Assembly: GCA_944324705.1 (NCBI GenBank)
Contig: CALUXI010000001.1
Span: forward strand, 62,001 to 126,000
Direction: 5' to 3'
DNA: 64,000 nt
Source: an uncultured Acholeplasmatales bacterium
Lineage (GTDB): Bacteria; Bacillota_I; Bacilli_A; Acholeplasmatales; Anaeroplasmataceae
Position 1 is the first letter of the stretch. Each line of letters begins with the position of its first letter. Of the stretch, positions 56,678 through 64,000 are shown one piece after another. The notes beneath the pieces are model-generated. The model did no database searches and was not told the origin of the DNA. It was given only the letters and a program-made list of their open reading frames with translations. A program made the translations under genes and the position numbers.

Positions 56678-57937
56678 TTATTCACTAGCTTTAAAGTTAT
56701 ATATCGGTTTAATAATCTTTATAATGTCAACTGTATCTTTGATATTATTTATAATACTATCTATACTTTTATATGCAAATGGTGCTTCATCAATAGTATC
56801 TAAATTAACTGTAGTTGAATAAATATTAGACATAGTATTTTTGTAATCTTCTAAATTTAGTTTTCTTCTAGCCTCAGCTCGTGACATAATCCTACCTGCC
56901 CCATGTGGCGCACTATAATTATATTCTTTATTACTCTTACCATAACCAATAATTACTCCATCGCGCATATTAATAGGGATTAATAATAATTCATTTTTAT
57001 AAGCTCTAATCGCTTTATGGACAATTTTATCTTTTAAATCTATATAATTATGAATTGATGTAAAATATTGCATATTCATCTCATTAATTATAAAACTAGT
57101 ATTTGTAACTTTTACTTCTGTTTCAAAATAAGATTCTAATATCTTTTTTGCTAACATTATTCTATTGTTATTAGCAAATTCTTGACATATTCCTAAATCA
57201 TGTAAATAATCTAACAAGTCTTCATTTTCTAGATATGAAAAATCTCTATTAATAGTTTCTAAATAAGCAAGATGTTCCTTAGCCATTTTATTTAAAGTAT
57301 CTTGAATTTCTTTTTGTCTATTTGTTTCTTTATATTCTTTAATTACTTTTAATCTATTGGCTTGATAATTATCATTAATTACTTTATAAGCTGCTAAATC
57401 TTGATATATGTTAGCCACTTGATAACCTAAATTACGAGAACCAGTATGAATTAATAAATAAACATTATCATCTTCATCCTTATCAAGTTCTATAAAATGA
57501 TTACCTCCACCTAAACTACCTAAAGAATTAACTAAATAATTAATTTCTTTTAATTTTTTAAAACATTTTAATTTTTCAATCTTTTTTAAAGTTAAATTAA
57601 AATCATTTTCTTCTAGTTTTCCACAATTTTTACCACTAGGAACTTCATGACATATCGCATCAAACTTAGATAAATCTACTCCAATTTTACCAAGATTAAT
57701 ACAAATAACCCCACAACCTATATCTACCCCTACAACATTAGGTATTATTTTATCCGTTAAAGTCATAGTAGTCCCGATTACACAACTAGCACCGGCATGA
57801 CAGTCAGGCATAATCCTAATTTGTGAATTTTTAGAAACTTCACTATCTAAAATTTCTTTAATTTGTTCAATAGTTCCGTCATCTATAATATCAGCATATA
57901 CTAAAGCTTCATTATATTTGCCGTTTATTTTAAGCAT
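56678..57937 (-). CDS. rtcB: RtcB-type RNA ligase
   Basis: 419 residues. Metal-binding GVDIGCGVICINL, GGGNHFIEL, LLIHTGSRNLGYQ, and the guanylated-His block YSAPHGAGRIMSRAEA are present. RtcB joins 2',3'-cyclic or 3'-phosphate RNA ends to 5'-OH ends using GTP and manganese. It lies one base after the nucleotidyltransferase gene, so the two form a likely RNA-repair pair. Convergent with the AraC gene, leaving two bases between stops. Confidence 0.95.
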   Translation of the reverse strand: MLKINGKYNEALVYADIIDDGTIEQIKEILDSEVSKNSQIRIMPDCHAGASCVIGTTMTLTDKIIPNVVGVDIGCGVICINLGKIGVDLSKFDAICHEVPSGKNCGKLEENDFNLTLKKIEKLKCFKKLKEINYLVNSLGSLGGGNHFIELDKDEDDNVYLLIHTGSRNLGYQVANIYQDLAAYKVINDNYQANRLKVIKEYKETNRQKEIQDTLNKMAKEHLAYLETINRDFSYLENEDLLDYLHDLGICQEFANNNRIMLAKKILESYFETEVKVTNTSFIINEMNMQYFTSIHNYIDLKDKIVHKAIRAYKNELLLIPINMRDGVIIGYGKSNKEYNYSAPHGAGRIMSRAEARRKLNLEDYKNTMSNIYSTTVNLDTIDEAPFAYKSIDSIINNIKDTVDIIKIIKPIYNFKASE

Positions 57938-57938
57938 T

Positions 57939-58967
57939 TTATTTACCTACTATATAATCTTTATTAAATAGTTTTAAATAAATAGTTTTTAGGAGATTTT
58001 CAACTTTATTCTTATCAACATTGTTTGCTAGAGTAGTATTATTATAAGCTTTATCTAATTCTAGAGATAATTCTTTTATCATTTGATAAAACTCATCTTT
58101 AATACCTCCATTTTCATCTCTAAAATAACCATCTTTTATTTTTAATAACAAATCTAAATCATCTTTACGATAAGTGTGCAAACTATTAGTTTTTAAGGCT
58201 TCTATACATGTTAAAAATAATCTTACTAAATGCATCATATGTTTATTTAAATGATAATCATCTTTTTTATGATTCTTATTACCTATACTTCTTGAGAAGT
58301 CATTTATAACATTATTTAATTGATCATTCATTTCCTTAAGAGAACCTACTCTAACATGTTTTAAATTAAGATCAATAAACAAATCATACCCTGTATTGGT
58401 CTTGTCAACATAAGTTTTCATAGCATCTTCAGTTATTTGATATCTATCAATAAATGATTTATAAGTATTAGTTAAACTTCTATTAATATATGTTTTTTGT
58501 TCATATTCAGTTAAAGTTTTACCATCTCTAACTAAGGCATTTTCTATTCTATTTAATTGGGCATTGGCATAACCAGCAAAAGTATATTTTAATTTTTTAG
58601 ATAAAAATATATCTCTGTTTTCTAATAAGATTTTACCTATTGGTGAAACATATAAATAATGCTCTTTTTCACAAAACAACATTTCAATAATATTAGGGTT
58701 ACCTTTACTAGCTAAATCAACAAATTTATTTAAACTATAAATAACTGTATCTGTATCTTTATCTATAAATTGTTCAAATTCAGTTATACCTATTAAATCT
58801 GTAAAACTATTAAATGCTACTCCCCTAATATCAATATCTGAATTACTATTATTAGTACCATAAGCATAACTACCGCCTAAACATAAAAATAAAATTTTAT
58901 CTTTTAAATTAATATTATTTCTTAAAAAATCATATTCTTTTCTTTCTATTAATTCTTTAAAATTCAT
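57939..58967 (-). CDS. Nucleotidyltransferase-fold protein (COG3541/YcgL-like)
   Basis: 342 residues. The minimal nucleotidyltransferase motif is CLGGSYAYGTNNSNSDIDIR, with the two metal-binding Asp residues, followed by a helical region (LNKHMMHLVRLFLTCIEALK). This large NTase group often sits beside rtcB. The acceptor is unknown; RNA end processing or nucleotide addition is an inference from that neighbour. GGAGG precedes the ATG. Confidence 0.82.
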   Translation of the reverse strand: MNFKELIERKEYDFLRNNINLKDKILFLCLGGSYAYGTNNSNSDIDIRGVAFNSFTDLIGITEFEQFIDKDTDTVIYSLNKFVDLASKGNPNIIEMLFCEKEHYLYVSPIGKILLENRDIFLSKKLKYTFAGYANAQLNRIENALVRDGKTLTEYEQKTYINRSLTNTYKSFIDRYQITEDAMKTYVDKTNTGYDLFIDLNLKHVRVGSLKEMNDQLNNVINDFSRSIGNKNHKKDDYHLNKHMMHLVRLFLTCIEALKTNSLHTYRKDDLDLLLKIKDGYFRDENGGIKDEFYQMIKELSLELDKAYNNTTLANNVDKNKVENLLKTIYLKLFNKDYIVGK

Positions 58968-58985
58968 ATTTACCCTCCTAACAAA

Positions 58986-59011
58986 AAAAAGCCTAATTAG
59001 GCCTTTTTTTC
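58986..59011 (-). terminator. Terminator after the DUF368 gene
   Basis: A perfect GCCTAATTAGGC dyad flanked by A- and T-runs at the DUF368 stop codon works on both strands. Confidence 0.8.
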
Positions 59012-59896
59012 TTTTTTCTTAGTATAATGATATACAAAATAAACTAACAAAATTCCAACTATAAATAAAACTGCTCCTACAATCAACTCAATATTAAAAC
59101 TTTGTGGCATATTATTATAAATATGATACATTTCTGGGTTATAAAACATAACAAAAATACTACCAAAACAAAGACCAATAATTAGATAATAAAAGCCTGT
59201 CTTATACTTATTTAATAAATTATTGATTAATTTTGAAATTGTTAAAAGACCAATAACAACCCCTATTACCATCATAACAAAAATTAATACTATTTTATAA
59301 TTGCTAAACAAAACATCAAAGCTTAAAGAATTCATTAAAACTGTATATAAGCCTAAAGAAAGTAAAATACTTGTCGCACTTAAACCTGGTATTAATTGCG
59401 TTAATGATAAAACAAAACCAATCAAAATTGCTACAAAATAAAAATATGTTGGTGGGTTTAAAACTAAATTAGACATATCTACATCTAAATAGATAGCAAG
59501 GACACTAACTATAATAGGGATCAATAAACCAATTATGGCATTTACAAAATAAATATTTTTAAATTTAGTTCCTTTAATTTCATCAAAAACACTAGGCATT
59601 CCACCTACCATTAACCCGGCAAAAAAGCATACTACCGCAATTGTTGAAATAGTTATTAAATATTTAATTGTAAATAAACCGCCAACAAAACCAATTACCC
59701 CACCTATTGCTAGTGGCAATAAAAATAATATACTTTTCTTATTAAAAATATGAGCAAGACTAGCCATTAATTTATCATATAATTTAAATATAATAGCTAT
59801 TTGTGCCCCACTAAAACCCGGAATAATTACAGCTAAACCGATAAAAATCCCCAATAAACACGACCTAAAGTAATCATTTCGTTGACTAATTTCCAT
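58997..59896 (-). CDS. DUF368 (PopT-type) polyprenyl-phosphate transporter
   Basis: 299 residues, about nine helices. The DUF368 signature is LLGIFIGLAVIIPGFSGAQI, with a second, inverted copy TQLIPGLSATSILLSLGLY. Recent work links DUF368 proteins (PopT) with recycling of undecaprenyl phosphate across the membrane, so a role in wall-lipid carrier recycling is likely. Its ATG overlaps the stop of the upstream CBM20 gene by one base. Confidence 0.87.
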   Translation of the reverse strand: MEISQRNDYFRSCLLGIFIGLAVIIPGFSGAQIAIIFKLYDKLMASLAHIFNKKSILFLLPLAIGGVIGFVGGLFTIKYLITISTIAVVCFFAGLMVGGMPSVFDEIKGTKFKNIYFVNAIIGLLIPIIVSVLAIYLDVDMSNLVLNPPTYFYFVAILIGFVLSLTQLIPGLSATSILLSLGLYTVLMNSLSFDVLFSNYKIVLIFVMMVIGVVIGLLTISKLINNLLNKYKTGFYYLIIGLCFGSIFVMFYNPEMYHIYNNMPQSFNIELIVGAVLFIVGILLVYFVYHYTKKKEKKA

Positions 59897-60720
59897 TATT
59901 TTAAGTCTCCTTCATAATGTAAGTGATGGATTATATCTTCAATAATCATATTACCTTTAATATCATAATAATGATTTTTTATTTCTTCTGCCCAAATTCC
60001 TTTTTCTACATATTTAAAATCTTGGGAAGCTACAATTTTAAAAGCAAATGAACAAGGTTTTATTCTTAATGTAATTTGATAATAATTATCATATACTTTC
60101 TTTAATTTAATGGCCTTATTTAAATCCCAATTACCTAATTCACTAATATTACCAGTTAAGTAGAAATTTAAATTTTTAGTTTCTGGTAAAACAACTGTAT
60201 AAATTTTGACTTTTATTAAGTTCTTAGCTATTTTGTGTCTAATTTCCTTAACTAAATCCAATTCAATTAATTCTTGCAAATCATCATAACGATAATTTTC
60301 TTTAAATTTATTGTTATTTATCTTATATGGTTTATATATAACCTCTTCACTAAATAAATCTTTAATTAATTCTTTAGCATATTTCAAAGTTCTACTACCT
60401 CTAATTTTTAACATTAAAGGTGTATCTTCATAACTAGGTTTATGACCTTCATCTTTTAATCTATATTTAGGTTCTGCATAATTATTTATATCTAAAGCTA
60501 GATATAAACTTAAAGTATTACCTCTTATTGTAAGAATAGCTACCTTATTTCTTTTATAAGAAAAAGAATCATATTGCCAAGATATTCTACTCCTTACCCC
60601 TTTATAACTTAATAATTCTTCTTTTATTTCTTTATAATAATTTTTAATTTTATTAGAGGCTAAACTACACCTAGCAATAAAAGATTTATTATATGTAATA
60701 TATTCATTTTCTAAACTCAT
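59896..60720 (-). CDS. Cytoplasmic protein with C-terminal CBM20-like domain
   Basis: 274 residues. The first 170 form an unfamiliar domain with KGVRSRISWQYDSFSYKRNK and LRIRGSRTLKYAKELI-like blocks. From about 180 a CBM20 starch-binding fold is recognisable (NLNFYLTGNISELGNWDLNK, then WEY-type KYVEKGIWAEE). No signal peptide. CBM20 binds alpha-glucans, so a glycogen-related or regulatory role is possible, though no glycogen gene is nearby. It is coupled to DUF368 and 12 bases downstream of the propeller-like gene. Confidence 0.7.
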   Translation of the reverse strand: MSLENEYITYNKSFIARCSLASNKIKNYYKEIKEELLSYKGVRSRISWQYDSFSYKRNKVAILTIRGNTLSLYLALDINNYAEPKYRLKDEGHKPSYEDTPLMLKIRGSRTLKYAKELIKDLFSEEVIYKPYKINNNKFKENYRYDDLQELIELDLVKEIRHKIAKNLIKVKIYTVVLPETKNLNFYLTGNISELGNWDLNKAIKLKKVYDNYYQITLRIKPCSFAFKIVASQDFKYVEKGIWAEEIKNHYYDIKGNMIIEDIIHHLHYEGDLK

Positions 60721-60732
60721 ATAAATTCCCCC

Positions 60733-61713
60733 TTATTCAATATCTAAGCCAACAATTTTATTAGCAAAGAAAAACTTACCTATAAAATATTTATTAGAAG
60801 CACTAGCAAATAAAGTAACAAATCTATCATTAATAAAATCAAGACCTGTAGCTAATATAGGTGCCTTAATATCATCAAGCAAATATCTATCATCTAAATA
60901 ATAGGTATTATCATCATCATAAGTTTTTGGTAAATCATAAACATAAATATGTGATGAACTAAAACCACTTGATGTCACTAATACTAATTTATCATTTCCT
61001 ATAGCCATACCTTTTACTTCATCTCTAACAATATAATTAGCTTTAATATTTAATTTATGTTTTAATAAATCAGGCAAATAATATGCTCTTACTTTAGCAC
61101 TATAAATGTTAGCATTATTATTGACATGCACGCCTTTAGTACTTTCTCTTATATCTTCACCAACATATAAATAATTATCAACTGAGTTTGAATGTAAAAA
61201 ACTTGCTCTTATTTCTAATTCAATAGTATCAACAGCTTTAACTTGATTATTAGGTAATGAATTAAAAGATAATTCTTGTTTTTCATCGTCATCATCAACT
61301 TCTTCTAACATATCATCTAATGACAAAATATATAAGCTTGATAAACTAGATACTATTACATTATCATAGTAAACAGTTATTCCTTCTAATTCTGAATATA
61401 CTAATTCATCATTTTCATCTAGAATATTAAAATACGTTGTATTTTTACCATCTATTATATAAACTCGGCTTGGAATATTTTTATTCATATATCCACAAGT
61501 TAAATAAACTAATTTCCCATCTAGTTCAAAACTAGTTACGGAATTAGGAACATAACCATCACCAAGACCCGGATTAACTGCTAAATCTTCTTTAATTTCA
61601 TAATATTTAGGATATATTTCTCTCTTAAATATATTTAATCCTAAAATGATTAAGAAACAAACCAAAATAATTGATATTAAAGAGATAAAAATAATTTTTA
61701 AAATTTTTTTCAT
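60733..61713 (-). CDS. Membrane-anchored propeller-like protein, copy 2
   Basis: 326 residues. An N-terminal signal anchor (KIIFISLISIILVCFLIILG) is followed by an extracellular region of beta-strand repeats (GLGDGYVPNSVTSFELDGKL, VIVSSLSSLYILSLDDML, YYLDDRYLLDDIKAPILATG, KYFIGKFFFANKIV). It aligns over its whole length with the 329-residue protein at 62584-63573, so they are paralogues. The family is unknown; a propeller-like surface domain is a guess. It is one of a gene set with the esterase. Confidence 0.7.
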   Translation of the reverse strand: MKKILKIIFISLISIILVCFLIILGLNIFKREIYPKYYEIKEDLAVNPGLGDGYVPNSVTSFELDGKLVYLTCGYMNKNIPSRVYIIDGKNTTYFNILDENDELVYSELEGITVYYDNVIVSSLSSLYILSLDDMLEEVDDDDEKQELSFNSLPNNQVKAVDTIELEIRASFLHSNSVDNYLYVGEDIRESTKGVHVNNNANIYSAKVRAYYLPDLLKHKLNIKANYIVRDEVKGMAIGNDKLVLVTSSGFSSSHIYVYDLPKTYDDDNTYYLDDRYLLDDIKAPILATGLDFINDRFVTLFASASNKYFIGKFFFANKIVGLDIE

Positions 61714-61730
61714 TTATTAAAACATCCTTA

Positions 61731-62471
61731 TTAATTTAAGAAATCCTTAATATAAAAATCAACATATATTTTCCAACTTGGCCAATCATGTGGATAATTA
61801 TTAGTCCAATAATAAACATTAACTGGAATATCTTTGTTTTTAAATGCTTTTTCTAATTCTTCTGTTTCCTTCAAGCTTTCGTCTTCATTAGCCCCACTAG
61901 AAACAACCATTAAAATCTTTTTTGCTCTTAATTTATTAATATAAGATTCATCTTTTAACAAATTAATAGAGTCAAGAGGACAATTATAAAAAGCTAACTC
62001 ATCATAATAATCATTAATAAAATATGTAATTTTATAAATACCTGACATAGCAAAGACACCACTAAATAAATCTGGTTGTCTAATTAACATATTCATAGCT
62101 TGGAATGCCCCAAATGACATTCCTAAACAAATAGGCTTATAACTAAAATCATATTCTTTAGCTAAAGTAGGATATAATTCCTTGATAATATATTCATAAT
62201 ATTCTTCTTGTCTTTTTAATCTTTTTCTTTTATCCCATGATGAAAAATTAGAAAGAGATTCACCATCAATATTATCAACTGCAACAACAAATAATTTACC
62301 AGTTTCAATATAATATGATAATGTAGAAATTAATCCTTCATCAATGGCTTCATAAAATCTTTTATATTGGGTAGGAAAGTAAATAAATGGTATTCCTTTA
62401 CTGCCATAGACCATGTATTCCATATCCCTATTTAAGCTATAGCTATACCATTTTTCATACTTTGTATCCAT
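61731..62471 (-). CDS. Esterase-D-type alpha/beta hydrolase
   Basis: 246 residues of the putative esterase (PF00756) group. The nucleophile elbow is CLGMSFGAFQAMN, an oxyanion-type block is FVVAVDNIDGESLSN, and the final His is in NNYPHDWPSWK. No signal peptide. The substrate cannot be named; related proteins cleave acyl groups from carbohydrates or glutathione thioesters. It is flanked on both sides by the paralogous propeller-like genes. Confidence 0.82.
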   Translation of the reverse strand: MDTKYEKWYSYSLNRDMEYMVYGSKGIPFIYFPTQYKRFYEAIDEGLISTLSYYIETGKLFVVAVDNIDGESLSNFSSWDKRKRLKRQEEYYEYIIKELYPTLAKEYDFSYKPICLGMSFGAFQAMNMLIRQPDLFSGVFAMSGIYKITYFINDYYDELAFYNCPLDSINLLKDESYINKLRAKKILMVVSSGANEDESLKETEELEKAFKNKDIPVNVYYWTNNYPHDWPSWKIYVDFYIKDFLN

Positions 62472-62565
62472 ATTAACACCACCACTTATATAATTATAAT
62501 TAATATTTAATATTAATACAATAAAAATTGTCTCATTTTAAACATTTTATACTACAAAATACGAA

Positions 62566-62590
62566 AAAAAGACTAGTTTTCGGCTAGTCT
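62566..62590 (-). terminator. Terminator of the propeller-like gene, copy 1
   Basis: AGACTAG pairs with CTAGTCT around CCGAAAA, with T6 on the minus strand; it overlaps the gene's stop. Confidence 0.85.
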
Positions 62591-63573
62591 TTAATATCTA
62601 AAGCTACAATTTTATTAGCAAAAAATAATTTACCAAAGAAATATTTATTAGAAGCTGATTCAAATAAAGTTATAAACTTATCTGTTTCATAATCATAAGT
62701 TAAACCTTCAGCCATAGCGGGAGCTTTTATTTCTCTTGTTAAATATCTATCATCTAAATAATAAATATTATCTTCATCATAAGTTGTAGGAATGTCATAA
62801 ACATAAAAATAAGATGAAGCTAAACCATAAGAAGTTGATAACATTATCTTATCATCACTTACTGCAAACCCTTGAACTTTATCTCTAATAGAATAAGTAT
62901 ATAAAATTTTTGAATCATTACTAAATGAACTTGCCTCATAAACATCTACATAAGCATAATAAGTATCAACCCCATCATTTACTAATTCTTCATGATTAGT
63001 TTGATATTCTTTCCCGTTATTAAATTCACCAACATATAACAAATCATTCTTCTCATTAACATAAATAAAGGAAGCAGCTGTCCTAGTTTCTACAACATCT
63101 AATACTTCAACTGAATTATTAACCTCTGTATTAACAAAACTAGAATTAGTTTTATTGTTACCTTTTAAAATATCTACTAAACTTAAAACATAAACTTCAT
63201 TATCAGCGGATACAAAAACCTTATCATCATAACTTGCTATACCACCAAAATGAGTATCATAAGGATTACCAGATAAATCTAAAACATTTAAATAATACGA
63301 TGTTTTCTCACCAATTACATATATTCTACTATCCTTACCATTAGACATATAACCACTTGTTAAATAATAAGTTTCATCTTCATAACTTAATTTAGTAACG
63401 CCTTGCGGAACATAACCATCCCCTAAACCTTCATTAGTAGCCACGTTAGTTCTAATTTCATAATAATCAGGATAAATTGCGTGTTTAAATATATTTAATC
63501 CACCTACTACTAATAATAACAATACTATTATGCTAATAATAATTATTAAAATTATTTTAATTACTTTCTTCAT
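62584..63573 (-). CDS. Membrane-anchored propeller-like protein, copy 1
   Basis: About 329 residues. N-terminal signal anchor (IKIILIIIISIIVLLLLVVG), then the same pattern as its paralogue: YYEIRTNVATNEGLGDGYVP, KIMLSTSYGLASSYFYVYDI, YYLDDRYLTREIKAPAMAEG and KYFFGKLFFANKIVALDI. Exported. ATG at 63573 follows GGTGA. Unlike the downstream cluster it has its own terminator. Confidence 0.7.
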   Translation of the reverse strand: MKKVIKIILIIIISIIVLLLLVVGGLNIFKHAIYPDYYEIRTNVATNEGLGDGYVPQGVTKLSYEDETYYLTSGYMSNGKDSRIYVIGEKTSYYLNVLDLSGNPYDTHFGGIASYDDKVFVSADNEVYVLSLVDILKGNNKTNSSFVNTEVNNSVEVLDVVETRTAASFIYVNEKNDLLYVGEFNNGKEYQTNHEELVNDGVDTYYAYVDVYEASSFSNDSKILYTYSIRDKVQGFAVSDDKIMLSTSYGLASSYFYVYDIPTTYDEDNIYYLDDRYLTREIKAPAMAEGLTYDYETDKFITLFESASNKYFFGKLFFANKIVALDIKD

Positions 63574-63734
63574 TAATTTCACCGCACGCATTATATCACT
63601 TATCTAATATAAAAGTAAATAAATATTCACATCACTTACATAAGAATTATGATTATATTACGAGATTTTCATATTAGTTATATTTTAATATTAAATCGGA
63701 AATGTATTACTACTTAGTAAATATAAAATTTACA

Positions 63735-63832
63735 TAAAAAAACAGCCCCACTAGATTTACCTAGTAGGGTGTCAATAAATGCTCAGTTTGTAGTGCTATC
63801 ATAAAAGTAGACACATAGGGGGGTATTTTTAA
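63735..63832 (-). repeat. Dispersed ~90-bp repeat, copy B (with terminator hairpin)
   Basis: Minus strand ATACCCCCCTATGTGTCTAC followed by TTTTA-GATAGCACTACAA and a CCCTACTAG/CTAGTGGGG hairpin with T7. It matches copy A at 13601-13688 over most of its length. 63833-64000 carries no complete gene; a minus-strand fragment ending NLHIISKLLCGMPTIITLTA is unidentified. Confidence 0.6.
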
Positions 63833-64000
63833 GCAGTTAGAGTTATAATAGTAGGCATACCACATAATAATTTAGATATTATATGTAAATTTCTCAAAAT
63901 AAAGCTATTATTTGACAGATTGAATTTTGCTATTAATTCAAACCAAATTCTAGGTATTCATTTTCCAGTGAAAAACTAGGATAAAATTTTAAAAACAATA

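Noticed and set aside
1-64000. CRISPR array or prophage
   Set aside because: No regularly spaced repeats, cas genes or phage structural genes were seen.

Overview
The window is AT-rich (about 30% G+C by eye), densely coded, with short Shine-Dalgarno-led genes and many TTGACA/TATAAT promoters. It looks like a chromosome segment of a low-GC Firmicutes/Bacilli-type bacterium, probably an uncultivated gut or rumen anaerobe of the Erysipelotrichia/RF39-like kind. That placement is inferred from composition and gene content only. TGA is used as a stop codon, including two ATGA gene overlaps, so a Mycoplasma-type code is unlikely.

Layout: 1-4.7 kb holds pheS-pheT behind a T-box leader and two related small membrane proteins. 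4.7-6.3 kb is an intact IS110-type insertion sequence whose 5' leader folds like a bridge RNA. 6.3-13.9 kb holds an amino-acid permease, NUDIX, zinc-ribbon, lipoprotein and macrodomain genes, an ASCH-domain pseudogene, transposase debris and a stand-alone small RNA whose promoter carries a CcpA (cre)-like site. 14-34.2 kb is a polyuronate-utilisation locus. It has an IclR regulator (promoter with a nine-G spacer tract), three polysaccharide-lyase-like proteins, KdgF-like cupin, KduD-like reductase, a sugar ABC transporter embedded among unfamiliar membrane and coiled-coil proteins, an SGNH esterase, GH88 and GH105. Divergent promoters carry the palindrome TTCATATATATGAA, and one has a perfect cre site. 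The binding protein of this transporter has an in-frame TGA.

34.2-43.8 kb mixes housekeeping genes (gltX, map, ackA, ytxK-like, tRNA-Glu) with decayed genes (DUF4143 ATPase, transposase, N-formylglutamate amidohydrolase, lipoprotein) and a second small-RNA candidate. 43.8-56.7 kb is a complete L-rhamnose/rhamnoside locus: propanediol oxidoreductase, RhaD, RhaA, RhaB, GH78, a GPH symporter, GH3 and a divergent AraC regulator. 56.7-63.6 kb holds RtcB with a nucleotidyltransferase, a DUF368 (PopT) lipid-carrier transporter, a CBM20-domain protein, an esterase and two paralogous membrane-anchored propeller-like proteins.

Working model: the cell imports uronic-acid-containing oligosaccharides through the ABC transporter and cuts them in the cytoplasm, because none of the lyases or glycuronidases has a signal peptide. 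The products flow through KdgF/KduD-type steps, while rhamnosides are handled by the neighbouring rha locus. Glucose control by CcpA and local control by IclR and AraC proteins are suggested by the promoter sequences.
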